A stretch of 64,000 nt of DNA from Sarcocystis neurona (taxonomy: Eukaryota > Apicomplexa > Conoidasida > Eucoccidiorida > Sarcocystidae): assembly GCA_000727475.1 (NCBI GenBank), contig KL647335.1, positions 97,829-161,828 of the forward strand, written 5' to 3'. The notes beneath the pieces were generated by a model that saw nothing but the letters and a program-made list of their open reading frames with translations, was not told the DNA's origin and ran no database searches. Below are positions 1-12,600 of the stretch, in pieces. A program made the translations under genes and the position numbers. Position 1 is the stretch's first letter. The number at the start of each line of letters is the position of its first letter.

Positions 1-1090
1 TAGCGCAGTCACCGTCGAACGAGCAATCGCACCCCCGCAGGGCAGTCACCGTCGAACGAGCAAATGCGTCTCTTCCTTGTTCTTCGTGTTTACATGCGAC
101 GTTCGCATGCTGTTTAAAGATGAGGCGCTGTGGCTTCACCTGAGGCGGTACCGGGACAGCAGCGCCGCAGCAGCAGGCAGAAAGCAGCACGGCAAGGACA
201 GCGGTCGCACCAGAAAAGAGCCGACGACAGTAGCATCAGCAGCAGCGGACGCACAAGTAGTAGCGGGAGCAGGAGCACGAGCGGCCTTCAAGGCAGCAGC
301 AGCAGCAGAGACGGCACCAGGAGCCGCAGTAGTAGAAGAAGTGGCAAATGCAGGAACAACAGCAGCCGCGCCAAAAACAGCGGAAGTGGAATAGCGTCAA
401 AGCAGGGGTAGCAGGAGCACGAGCAGCCCATGTAGCAGCGTCAGCACCAGCGGTAGCACCGCATGCGTCTCCGTTGATCGCGGCGTTGTCTCGACGCTGC
501 TGCAGCAGCAGTCCTCGTAGCTGCCGTCACGTTGAAACGCGAAGAGGAGCAACCGCAGAGCAGGCAGCAACAGCCTGCGGCAATGGCATATTTCCTCTCA
601 AAATTTGTTTGTGTTTTAATTGCCTCCGCTGCGACGCAGCAGCAAAGTGCGTCGAACGAACAAAAGTAGCATGTGGGGGAGCAGGCTAACGAGGAGGACA
701 TGCAGAACTTGCACCTCGTGCTGCCGTGCCAATAATGCTGCTGCTGGTGCAGTACGAAAGACGCTGTGTGCAGTGCTGCTACTAGAACAAGTCTTCCAGC
801 TACAAGGGTTGCTGCAGCGCTAAGGCTGCTGCCCCTTCATCTGAAATGCCGGTGTTCGTACGGCTGCCGCTACACTTATTCACGTGCTGCTGTTGCTGCT
901 GTCAAGCGGCTGCTATCCGAGCTGCACTGGTCTGCTAGTGCTGTCGGGCGGCCCCGCTGCTCCGTTGCTGCTACCGCTGCAGCTGCATCCGCACGGGCTT
1001 TGAGAGAGGGCCCCAAAGGATCGTTCAAATGTCGAAGATTTATTCGTTTTGTACACGTAGTAGCCCTACCTGTAGCTGGTGTTGCATGCA
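1..1090. repeat. CAG/CTG-rich stretch without a supportable gene
   Basis: The stretch has CAG-orientation triplets on the plus strand at about 130-450 and CTG orientation at about 720-1000. Short frames run through it on both strands (about 70-113 codons), but they overlap each other, are almost pure Ala/Ser/Arg or Cys/Leu, and show no conserved-looking segment or clear splice pair. It may be the end of a repeat-rich coding gene lying to the left. I cannot support a gene from this window alone. Confidence 0.6.
5..63 (+). repeat. 22-bp direct repeat, two copies
   Basis: The same 22-base word, beginning gcagtcaccgtcg, occurs at 5-26 and again at 42-63, separated by 15 bases. A weaker relative (gtcgaacgaacaaaag) is near 650. 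The left edge of the window cuts the view, so more copies may lie outside. Confidence 0.7.
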
Positions 1091-1099
1091 TCAAATAGT

Positions 1100-2050
1100 T
1101 CTTTCCTCTTTGTTTATCGCTCTAACTATATGTACGTATCTATTTATATTGGCCTGCCCATTCACGTCTATATATACATATATGCGTAAGTATGGTAAAT
1201 TCTCTCTCTTCTATATATATACATATATATATATAGGATATGACTACGACGATGGCAGCCGTGGGTACCTCTAGACACCGACTGCATGCAGATCGACAGA
1301 TGAACTTCTAATTTCTGGCCCTGCAAAACCTGCGCGTGTGGGCTACGTACAATCTACCGTTTCAGCATGTGTATCTGCGAGTGACGATATTTCTCTGTGT
1401 GTCTCTTCGTGTCTCTCTTTCAATAGTGAACTGATAAAGAATCAGCTGTCCTTTCGCTGAGGAGGAGAGACGCAGACAAACAGTCGGAGAGGCATTCATG
1501 CATATCTTGAAAATTCTTTCAGCAACCACGTTGCTGCATGCGCTTTCTGGTGCCGTGTCTGTATCAAGACGCCGGACACATACGTGTGCGCATGCAGATA
1601 CTACGTACATACGTATGCACCAGGACAGAGAGAAACATATAGATAGACATATGTAAAGATTCGTATGGTGCACACGTGTAAACACTCATATAAGAACAAC
1701 CCCTACCTACTGCATACGCACCACTCACATGGGCAAAGGAGTCTATATACACATACATATATACATATATATACATATACATGTATATATATACATATAC
1801 ATATTTATATGTACATACATGGATATACGCTACTGTGGACTCCACGCCGTTCTAATGCGCAAGCCCACGTATGCTTATATATGTATGTATATGTATATGT
1901 CTGTTGTTCCCTGTGTATACACTGATGTTGACGGTAATCAAGTGTGCACACACAAATGTACAGATACATATATATATATATATATAATCCTATAGATGGA
2001 TACGTATGGAGATACGTGGAAATAGAGACAGTGACACAGAGAGGACCGTA
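1100..2050. repeat. TA/TATG microsatellite stretch
   Basis: Interrupted TATATA, ACATATAT and GTATGTAT runs dominate, notably at 1145-1235, 1740-1830, 1875-1905 and 1965-1990. The frames that cross it translate to Tyr-Ile-Thr-His repeats, which is what TA/CA repeats give in any frame. No gene is seen. Confidence 0.75.
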
Positions 2051-2129
2051 GATGACTATTCTATGATCTTCAGGACGCCGTCGTTGTAAAGGGCGAGGAA
2101 AATGCTTCTTTGATGAGCAGCAGAGGAAC

Positions 2130-2560
2130 AAACGGTGCGGTGGTCTGCCCCGGGCGTTTGGATGAACTGCACCACCCCACACACACGCACACACACCACA
2201 GCAGCAGCAGCAGGAGCAAATGCATGCCCCTCCGTCGCACCGGGCGCGCAAGAGCAGCAGCTGCAGCAGCAAATGTGCGCGTTCCCCCCGAGCCCCCCTC
2301 CCCCCCGACACATCGCCCATGCAGCAGTAGCAGCACATGAGCAGCAGCAGACATGTTCGCTTGCAGCATTAGCAGCAGCACGACAGCAGCGGAGCCGCCC
2401 ACACGCAGCAGCAGCAGCAGTACACTTGTCCGCACGCAGCAGCGCAGCAGCAGCAGCACAGCAGAAGCAGCAGCAGCAAAGCAGGAAATGTGTGTCAATC
2501 TCCGTGCATGGCGCAGCAGGAGCAACAGCAGGAGGACTCTCTCGTGCAGCAGCATCAGGT
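2130..2560 (+). repeat. CAG-orientation triplet tract
   Basis: Plus-strand cagcagcag runs dominate here. They are open in several frames at once (Ala/Gln, Ser/Arg on plus; Cys/Leu/Ala on minus), so openness carries little weight. A short proline-rich patch lies at 2284-2310. No domain or splice structure was recognised. Confidence 0.65.
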
Positions 2561-2639
2561 CCCCTGCACCGCCTCCACGGCGCGGGCTGCAAGTTGAATC
2601 GGCCGTTTCCTCAAGTGCCACTCTTTCCCTAGAGAATAT

Positions 2640-3440
2640 CTACTCAATCTAATATATATTTATATATACAACTACACGTGCCCATATCGACGACAACTCT
2701 ACAAATAATACAAATCTGACCACAACCACATGTGTAGGGTACACACACATATATTCACAGACACAAACACCCACACATATATATGTATATATATGGATTC
2801 TCTTGATATGTAGGAAGGCCTTTCTGCTTGTGGGGAGACAGGGTCAATACGCCTCACATACCCCTACACACACATCCACACATATACACGGGTGGATACA
2901 AAAAGAAGAGAAAACATAGCCGCAAATGTTCTCCCACTACATACATGTGCACACATATATATACGAATGAGTATATATATATACATATATATATGTATGT
3001 GCTTGTGTACTTATATGTGTATAAGTACCCTGTGGATATTTACTTATGTGGGGATTGTAGATATCCTGGCTCTCCCGCTCCTTCTCTCTCTTCCTCTCTC
3101 TCTCTAAATGTATATATATATAGTGCTTGTCATGTAGGTATGTGACTATGGAATATATATATATATATATATAGACAGATAGATAGATAGAATATGGAAA
3201 TTGAGTTATGATATATATGTATACGTGTATGTAGGCATATGTGTTAAGAATGTGGACGTTGAGTTGTACGCGTGTGTTTAGAGGCGTCTAGGCTGTCTCT
3301 GTCTACACGTATATCTACCCGTATATATATTGTAGGTATGCGTATTACGTAGAACACTTATATATGGGACGAAGTATTCACATGTATATGGGAGTATATA
3401 TATATATGTATATGTATATGTATATGTTGGGTTTCTTTGT
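2640..3440. repeat. TA-rich microsatellite spacer
   Basis: TA, TATG and GATA runs occur at 2650-2670, 2765-2795, 2955-3000, 3110-3185 and 3395-3425. This is the downstream flank of the alpha/beta-hydrolase gene, whose stop is at 3666 on the minus strand. No gene is seen in it. Confidence 0.7.
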
Positions 3441-3665
3441 TCTTGGGACTGCCCCCTGATGGGCTGCACGCGGCTGCTACTGCGACGTCTCTTGCTGCGG
3501 TACTGCTGCGACCCCTGCTCCTCTGCTGCATGCACTTTCTTCTTTTCATTATCTCTCTCTCCCCCGTATTGCCCTGTCCTTCGTTTAACCTCTCCTATAC
3601 AGAAAAGTCGCTGTTCATCGGTATTTACACTAGCAGACTCCCTGCTGTCCTTCCTTCTCGTACCT

Positions 3666-6600
3666 CTACGTGCGGGCCTTCAGTACAACGCGGACAAGAG
3701 CGAAAATTTCTTGCAGCAGCAACTCCACCACGTTGTGGCAGCTGCTTCTCTTTTCTTTCTTCTTCTCCTCCTTGTCTTTCTCTTCTCCTTCCCCACCCCC
3801 CGTCTCTGCTGCTGCTGCTCCCTCCCCGACCGCACACTTTCTCGATCTTCTCTCTCCTCGCTTTTCGCGGCTCTCTTTTTCTTCGGTGTCTCCGCTCCCC
3901 CGGCAGCAGCGATTCTTCTCTGCAGAGCGCGTCCGCGTCTTCCTCTCTCCCCTCCCCCCCTTCCCCCCAGCAACAGCGGTGGCACGCGCAGCAGCCGTGG
4001 CACCGGCACCAGCAGAAGCAGCAGCACGTGGTGTTGTAACCGCGCGGCCCGGAAGCAGCGAAAAAGACGCAGACGGAGGAACAGCAGCACCAGCAGCATC
4101 AGTCGCAACAGCAGCAGCATCAGCAGCAGCAGTGTGCAGTCGCTGTGTTGCGCCGTTGCTGTCGCTGTATGTTTCTCGCTGGGAAAAAGCAGGAGTCTCT
4201 CCCTCTTCACTTGCTTCTCCTGTTGCTGCTCCTGCTGCTGCAGATCTTCCTGCTGTTGGTGCACATCTCACTGTTGTACCACAAACCGTCTGCTGCTCTT
4301 GCTGTTGCTTCGTTGTCTCCTCAGCAATTGCAGCAGCAGCAGGAGAGTGCAAAGGGCTTTCTGCAGCAGCGACAGTTCTCCCATTTGAAACAGGCGTTTT
4401 TCCGCGCCGCAGCTGCTGCTGCTCCAGCGTACCGCTGCTGCTGCTGCCAACCTTGCCCAAGAGGCGCTGCTGAGTGGGAAAGAGAACCGGCTGCTGCTCT
4501 ACCTGCCTCGTCTCCTGCTGCTCCTCTTGAGATTTGCACTGCTGCAGATGCTCACCAACGACGGTAAGCCGCTCCTGCTGCTGTTGCTGCTTCCCTGCGC
4601 TTCCTCCACTCTCCTCTTGCTGCTGCTGGTGCTGTGTCTTTTCACCTGCAGCAGGGCAGATCTCTGCATCCGGTTGTTTTCCCACACAAGGTGCAACAGC
4701 AGCTTCGTCATGGCCTCTTGGCTGCCCGTCGTCGACAGTGGCTGCTACTGCAGCGTCCAAGTGCTGCTGCTGCTGTTGCTCCGTTGTTGCACGCGGTCCA
4801 CGCTGGAAAAGCTCAGCCATGGAGGGAAGAGACGCCACGTTGCTGTCTCTGTCTCCTTCTTCTTCTTCTTCTTCATTTTCGCTTGCGAAAACTTTGCCTG
4901 CCCGACCTGTTCGCCAAGCCAGAGCGTCGTCTGCACGTGCAGCAACGGGAAGCTGCTGTTGACTAAGACTCCTCTTTCTGCGGGTGCTTCTCAGGTGTCT
5001 GTACATCCCGTCAGTTGCAGCAGCAGACACCCCACAAGGGTGGCGCTCCTCTAACCGGGGCGACGGGAACAGCTGCTGCATGCTGTTGTAAAAAGTGTCA
5101 CTCTTTTCTCTTTCTTCTTCTTCTTTGTCCTTTTCTTTTTCTTCTTCGTCGCCTACAGCCTTTGCGTCTACTCTGTCGCTTCCTATATTTTGACGCTCGT
5201 TTTCGTATGGAGAAACCGTACGCAGCTGCTGCACGGACGGACGGCAAGACTGCTGCTTCTCTGTGAGCGCGTGCATCGCCCACACAAATTCCTCGGTAGC
5301 AGCCTCGCCGTCGGCTGCCGCTCGCTCCTCTGCTGCTGCTGTCTCTCCAACTGCGCGTCCTGCTGCTTCTGCCCCCCCTGCTGCTAAAAAGCCTTCGCGT
5401 GTAGCCACTCTTGCTGTCACTGCTGTTGCTGTTGTTGTCGCTGCTGCTGCTGATGCGGGAAAGGCTCCTCTGCTGCTCCATCCCGCGCCTTGCAGGTTCT
5501 TTAAGAGCCGTCTTCTGAATGCCTTTCCCCCGCTGCTGAGTCGAAGAAGCTGCTGCTCCTCCCGCGCTTGTTCATCGTCCCGCGTTGTCGTTTTTTCATC
5601 CTGCTGCTGCTGCTGGTTCCTACTCTGCTGCTCCACGCCTTCTGCCGCCATTTCCTCCTGCTGCTGCTGCCCTTCCCGCCGGATGTACGGGAGCAGCTGT
5701 TGCTGCTGCGGCTCATTACTCGGCTGCTCCTGTTGCGCCGTTTCCTCCGTCACCTGCTCCTGTTGCTGCTCGTTTTCCAACCCCACAGTCCCCTGCTGTT
5801 GCTGTTCCTGCACCCGCGTCTCGATAGAAAGGAACAGCTCTGCTGCTCTCCCTGCAGGACCACCAGCATCAGCAGCATCAGCAGCAGCACCAGCACCAGC
5901 AGCAGTCGCAGCACCAGCAGCAGTCGCAGCACCAGCAGCAGCCGCAGCACCAGCAGCAGCCGCAGCACCAGCAGCAGCAGCGCGATCAGTTTCCCTCGTG
6001 CGACTTTGCTGCTGCTGCGGGGGAAGAAGATGTGCTGCTCGTGTTCTACGCGTTTCCGTCTGCTGTACACGGCCGCTGCCCGTTGCTGAGCACTGCTGTG
6101 CTCCACCCTTCTGACGACTCCCCCCCACCACCTCCGCAGATCCGCAGAAAGAAGTGGAAGGAGAAGAAGAATACACAGGAGAAGAAGCAGAAGAGGCAGT
6201 GAAGAAAGAACTGGCAGCGAAGGAAGCAAGAGAAGAAGATTTTCGTACAGCTGGTTCCTTGTCGCTTCTTAAAGAAGACGCTTGCAGCGCTCTCCCCTCT
6301 TCGATATCTGAGGATTGCTTCACGTGTTCCGCTAACTGCTGCTGCGCATCCTGCTGCCGCTGCGTATCTTGCTGCCGTTGCTGCTCATCTTCGTGCTGCC
6401 GTCTCTCTTCCTTCTGCTGTTGCTCCCGCGTGGAGTCCGGCGTTTGCAAGTGGCGCTGCTGCAGCACAGCTGTTCTCGCAGCAGCAGCAGTGCTGCGGAC
6501 GTTTCGACCGGCAGCAGCTCTGCCTGGCCTCAGCAGCACCTCTGCTGCAACACGAGGTAGGACGTTGCTGGCTTTCTCTTTCAAAGAAGAAAAGAGAAAT

Positions 6601-9600
6601 CGGTTGCTGCTAGCCTTCTTCCTTCGATCGTCTCCCTCTTCTCCGCCCTTTCTTTCTGTCTCTCCTGTGCTTCCCTCACCCCAACCTTCTACTCCTCTTG
6701 CGCGGGAAGGGAGGAGGACATCATGCGCCGCGCGGACGCGTCTTTCTCTTGCTGTTGCTTCATCACTGCTGCGGCTCCTCTGCGTCTTCTTCTGCTGCTG
6801 CTGGGTGCTCCTGCTGCTTCTTCTTTCCCTTTCCTGTCTTCTCCTGTCCCTGCTCCCGCTGTTGGTTTCTTCCCTGCTGCTGCAGCTGTCTCTGCTGCGT
6901 CCTGGCCGATCCCTGACAGTCTTGGTTGCGGTCTCTGCGTCTTCTGCTGCTGCTGCTGCAGCCTGTCCCTGCTGTTCTTCCCAGTCACCTGCAACTACAA
7001 AACTCTCCTCCTGTCTTCTTCCTCCTCCTCTTCCTCCCTCTCTCCCTCTGCCGGCAAACTCTCTCTCCCTCTGCTGCTGCTGCTTCGGCTGCTGCTCCCG
7101 TTGGCGGAGTCCTCGGGCTGAAAGTCGTCCGAAGTGGTGCACGGCGTTCTTCTCGTCAGCACCCCCCCTGTGGCCCTCCCGCCCTTGCCTTGGGAGCTTC
7201 TCTGTATTTTTTCTCTTGTCCCTGGCCCTGCTGTCGCCCTCTGGCGTCTCTCCGTCCGCTTCTTCTTCTTCATCGCCGTCGCCACCGGCGTGCTTGTCCC
7301 TCGCTCGCCACCACCCGGTGTCGCGTCGCGGCTGCTGCTGTTGCTGTGGGGGGCGGGCAGAGGAGGACGAGCCGGAGGCCGAGGCAGCAGCGTTCGACCG
7401 GAGGCGAGACGCCGCAGATGACGGCCCTCCGCAGGTGTGGGAGTGCATGCAGGAAGCAGCACCTAGGGCCGTCTGGACCAGCTGCCTGCCCATGGTCGAG
7501 GGAACGACCCGGTCTTCGTCCCCGTGGACGATATATATACCCACCCCAGCAAACAGCTGCGGCGCCTGTGCGAGGACGCTGCAAAGCTGCTGCATTGCTG
7601 CCGTGTTGTCCCACCGGGTGCAGTCTTCCTGAATGTAGGAAATCAGCATTTCTATCATTCCTCGCATTGCCTGCGGCAGGCTGATATAATGAGCAGCGCA
7701 GTCGGCGGTGCTTGTGAAAGGGGCCACCAGGACGATCGCTTCGACCGCTGTTACTGCTGCAGGGAACGCCATGTCTCGTCCTTCCCCTTCTCCTCTCCCT
7801 CTGGCCGTTGAAGCAGCGGCAGCAGCAGTCGGAGAAGCGAAAGACGAGCAAGACGACCGAGACGCTAGCGACGAGGGGGAACTGGGTGAAGAAGTACCTG
7901 CTGTCCCTCGGGCACGTCTTCTGCCTCTTTCTGTTGTCACAGGGGGACCTCTGCCTTTCCTTCGTCTTCTTCTTCGTGCTGCTGCTGCTGCCGCTGCCAC
8001 CTCTTCTTCCTTCTCGGACGGCAGCAGCGGCGCGGCTTTGAAAGCAGACGTAGGGCCGCCACCGGGAGCAGCAGCAGCAGCAGCAAAAGGACGGGGAGAA
8101 AACGTCTGTGAAGAAGAAGAAGAGCGCGACGAACAGGAAGAAGAGTGAAAAGACAAATAGGAAGAGGAGGAGAACGAAGAAGATCGTAAAGATGAAAAAG
8201 AAGAGGAAGAGAAAGCAGAAGCGGAAGAGAGACTCCAGCTGCTGCAGTTGCCCGCGGACCCATCAGAGGCGTTCCTCGCACCGCTGCTGCATCGGCAAGA
8301 GTCGTCCACGAATGAAAATGAGGAGGAGAAATGAAACCCAGAGCCCTGAGCAAATCCACGCGAGAAGTCGCTGCTCTTGTCCCACTCCTCTTCTGATGCT
8401 GCTGCTGCGCTGTCCTGCTGTGCCTCCATGCCTGCTTCCTCTTCTGCTCCGCGCTTCTGCTGCTCCGCATATCCCCACTGCTGTTGCTGTCCCCACTGCA
8501 GCGGCTGCTGCTTCCCTCCTACGGTCCCCTGCTGTTGCTTCTCCTTCTCGTCTCCCTGTTTTTTTTCATCTTCTTCCTCCTGCTGCTCCTCGAAGGGCTC
8601 CCACTGCTGCCGCTTCTGCTGCGTCCCCTGCTGCCGTTGCTCTGGCGCTTGCTGCTGCTGTTCCTGCTGCTGCTGCTGTTGTCGAAGCGACGCCCCAGAG
8701 ACCCTCCGCAGACCCTCGTGAGTTGCTGCTGCGAAGAACGCCGGGGCGCGCTGTGCATCGTCGCTGCTTCGGCCCCGAGGATCTTCGTCGATAGCGCTGA
8801 AAATGTTTGAGTCTTCCTTTCTTCTTCTCGTCGAGGAATTGTCGCTCCTGCACGTTTCTTTGCCGCTCTCTTTCCAGCTGCTGTCGTATGTGTTCCTCCT
8901 GCAACAGCTAACGCTGGCGCTTCCCTTTCTCCTGCCGCTGCTGCGTCTCCTCCTGCTCCCGCTGCTGCTGGCGCTATCGTCGAGAGAATACGCAAAGGAC
9001 GAAAGGGATAGGTCAGCAATATGTGAGTGGAAGGCAGTCGTGGAAAACAAAGCAGTCACCCCACACATTTCTTCTGACACGGTCTCTCTTGCAGCTGCTT
9101 CGGTTCCGAGCCCATCGCTGCCAGCAACCGCAGCAGACACAGCAGCAGCAGCAGCAAAATCTCCTCTTTCCTTATCTCTACGTGCGACGGCTTTGCTGTG
9201 TATGTCGCCCCCTGCGACCTCCGCTGCTTCTTCTCTTTGTACTGCTTCTCCTCCTTCTGCTCTTGTGGCTGCTGCTGCTCCCCCTGCTACTCCTGCTGCT
9301 CTTCTCGGACTGTTTGTCTCTTGAGCAAACAGCTTGTGAAGCGTTACGGAGACGGGAGGCACCTGATACGGTAAGTCGTCTCGTCTCTGCCCAGGTGCTG
9401 CTTCTCTTGCCGCTGCCACTGCCGTCGCTTTTGCTTCCTTTCCTGAGCCTCTTGTGGTTCCTTGCCGTTCTGCTGCAGCGGGCGCTGCAATGGAAGGAGC
9501 CACCGCGGCCGCTGCCTCTTCGCGTCCCCGCCCTCCGCGTGCTGCTGCCGCAGCCGCTCGACGCCCGTTCGCTCTCCCCGTTGAGTATGCCTCTGCTGCT

Positions 9601-12600
9601 GGCTTCTCCGTCTCCGCCTCCTTCTCCTCTGTCGGCGTTGCTGCTGCTATCTCTGCCACCGGTGCCTCAAGAAACAAAACAGGTACGTTTGTCGCACGTT
9701 TTCCCCCTGCTGCTGCACGCGTTGCTGCTGCTGCTGCTTCTGGTGGGTACAGCTGCTGCCCGCCCCTCTCGCTGCAGTAGTCCTGCGCTGGTGCTGCGGT
9801 TTCTTCTCCGAAAGCTACCGCCGTCTCTTCTTCTTTCTCCGCGGCTGTATCTGCTGCGTAGCCTCCTGCTGCTGCTGCTGGTATTGCTCGTACATATGAG
9901 GCTATGTGCTCCTCCGGCTCTTGCTGTTCTCTCTGCAAGAACCCGTCGCACAGCCGCTGGTCCGCGGTTTCTTTGCTGTCTTCCTTGTCTGATGACAGAT
10001 GCAGCCCTCTCCAATTCTTTGCAGACAGCCGTCTCGTCTCGCCTTCTTCGTCCCCTCCCGCCTCCCTCCTTTCTTCTCGTGCCAGCGCTCCCCGTCGCTG
10101 TCCCCCTCCTTCGACCGAAACAGCGTCGACGGAGAACAGCGACTGCCGCTCCTGCTGCACCGCAGGCAACCAGCTCTCCCTGCGTATGTTGTCTTCGGCA
10201 GTAAAAGGGGGATGAAGGAGCTCGGCAGGACTGTCCTGCAGCTTCTCGTCGAATCGACGCAGGCTCTCCGCAGGATAACCGTTTCTTATTACATGGGCGC
10301 CTCGACGCTGCGAAAAAGCAGCTGCAACATCGCTGACCAAAGCGTTCCGCTGCTCCAGCTGTCGCTGGCTCTGCAGTTCCTGCTGGCAGGAGTCCCTCTC
10401 TCCCTGCTGCTTCTTCCTCTGCACCTCTCGCCATTGCTGTTCCTGATGCTGCTGCTGTTGTTCCTGCTGCCGCTGTTGCGTTTGCTGCTGTAGGTGCCGC
10501 TGCTGCTCTTGCTGCTGCTGCTGCTGAGTCTGTTGCTGCTGCAGCTCCTGCTGTGTCGTTGGCGTCTCTGGGGAACACGGGGATGGCGGAGACCCCAGGG
10601 AGACGCAGGAGGGGAGCTTCGTGCCGCTGCTGCTGTTGCCGAAGAAGAAGAAGCGGTCGATCGGCAACGCTTTTGCTGGCCGCATCTCTTGCAGCTCGTT
10701 TCCTTTTAAGTAGTTTGTACCGCTTCTTTCCCCTACTACCTGGTCTTTTCTTTTGACTGCGTCTTGCTGTTCTTCTTCTTGACTTCCTCTGCTGCTGCTG
10801 CAGCTATGAGGAGGGAGGAGGCGATCGCAGAGAAACAAGGACTTTCCTGCAGCGTCTGCAATTGCTTCGCCCGTGCTGCTGCGACTGCTGAGGGCCAACG
10901 TGGAAGCAGACGAGACTGCACGTAGAACACCAGCTGCTGCTGCAGGTTGCTGCTGCAGCTGCGTCTTCACGTCCTTCACTTCACGCTCTTCCGCCTGCTC
11001 CAAACCCCTGCTGTTCCACCTCCTCTGGCACTCGCCGCTGTTCCTTCGGCTGTTGCTACTGCCGCTGCTGCTGCTGTTGTGGTTGCTGCAGCTTGAGTTG
11101 CTGTTGCTATTACAACCGGAGTTGCTCCTGCGATTGTCGCTACTGCTACTGCTGTTGCTGTATTCGGAGTTGCGGCTGCTGCTGTTGAACTGGGTCAAGG
11201 TTGACTCTACACGGACGGTGTTGACATTTCCATGTTTATTTATCTTCTCTTCGGCTACTTTTTTTGAGGTAGACAGTCGCTGCTGCGCGCTGCTGCTGCA
11301 ACAAGAGCCTCCTGTCATCCCGCGATGCTCCTGGTGTTCCTGGACTGAGCACACGTAAATTCTCTCTCCCTCCCTCCTGTCGCTGCTGTCCTGCCTCGCT
11401 AACATTTCCTGCATGCGCTGTGGCGTGTTGCTGCTGCTCCTCATGTTGCTTCGGCTGCTGCTGTTGCTGTTGTTGCTCCGTAGGGTGCTGCTGCCGCTGC
11501 TCCTGGCGCGCTGCGGAAGAGAAAGAGAAAGCGTCTTTTGGCTATTGCCAATGTCCTTTGATTTGTCGCCTACCAGCAGCGAGGCCGGTCCTTGCTGCTG
11601 CTGCTTCTGCTGCTTGCAACTCGTTCTCTGCTGTTGCTGCTGTTGCACCGTTTGCATGTCCTGGTGCGGCTGATGCTGCTGCAACTCTTGCTCCTCTTCT
11701 GTGACGTCCTTTCCTTCCGCTTGCTGGTGCTGCTGCCGCTGCTGTCGCTGCGACTGCTGCTCCTGCTGCCACTGCTGACTTTGCTGTTGCTGCGGCTGCT
11801 GCTGTCCCTTCGACTTCTGCTCTTGACGCTGCTGCTCCTCCGGTTCCTGCTGCTCCTGCTCCTGCCGGTGTATGTGACACCTAACGTGTTGAGGCTGCTC
11901 ACGCATGCAGCTGTTTCTCTGCTGCAGTCGAGCAGCCGACGGATGTGAAAAGTCCTTCTTATGTCCCTCACACGCCGCTGCTTCGGCTGCTGCTTCTGCT
12001 GCTCGTGCTGCTGCTTCAGCTCGGCCCGTCTCGTTTCTCCTCTCTGCTTCAACAAGGAAGCGCTGGGCCGCAGAATCATCGTCTGCAGCTGTTGTCCCCG
12101 CCGCACTTGCTGTTGTTGTCGTCCCTGGCGCCCCTGCTGCTGCTGTTGCTTCCGACCCCACTGCAGTTGCTTTTTCCCCAAGTACTGCTGCTGCTGCTGG
12201 TCTTGCTGCTGTCCCTGTTGGTGCTGCTGGTGTTGGTGCTTCTGCAGGTTTCGAGCTTATTTCCCCGGGGTCGCTGCGCCCGTCCTCTACCTGCTGTTGC
12301 TGCTGCTGCTGCAGGGAGGAAGCTGTCACTTGTTTAGCCTGTTTCGCCTCTGCTGCTGCTGCTGCAGCACTGGTAACAGCAGCAGAGCGCAGAGCAGCAG
12401 AAGCGGCAAGAGGAAAAGAAGCAGCAGTGGGAGGACAATGAGCAGCAGCTACAGCAGGGAGTCCAGGAGGAACAGAAGAATACGCACGACAGACAGCAGC
12501 ATCAGCGGAGCTGCTGAATAAAGGAGAGACAAGAATCGGCTCGGTTTGTTTCAGGAGCATCTGTCGCTCCGCTGAATTGCATGCGGCTGCTGCTGCTGTC

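Noticed and set aside
9023..10204. Leu-rich plus-strand frame opposite the hydrolase block (393 codons)
   Set aside because: Antisense of Gln/Ser/Glu-rich coding DNA reads as Leu/Ser/Pro; the hydrolase catalytic motifs fix the minus strand as coding.
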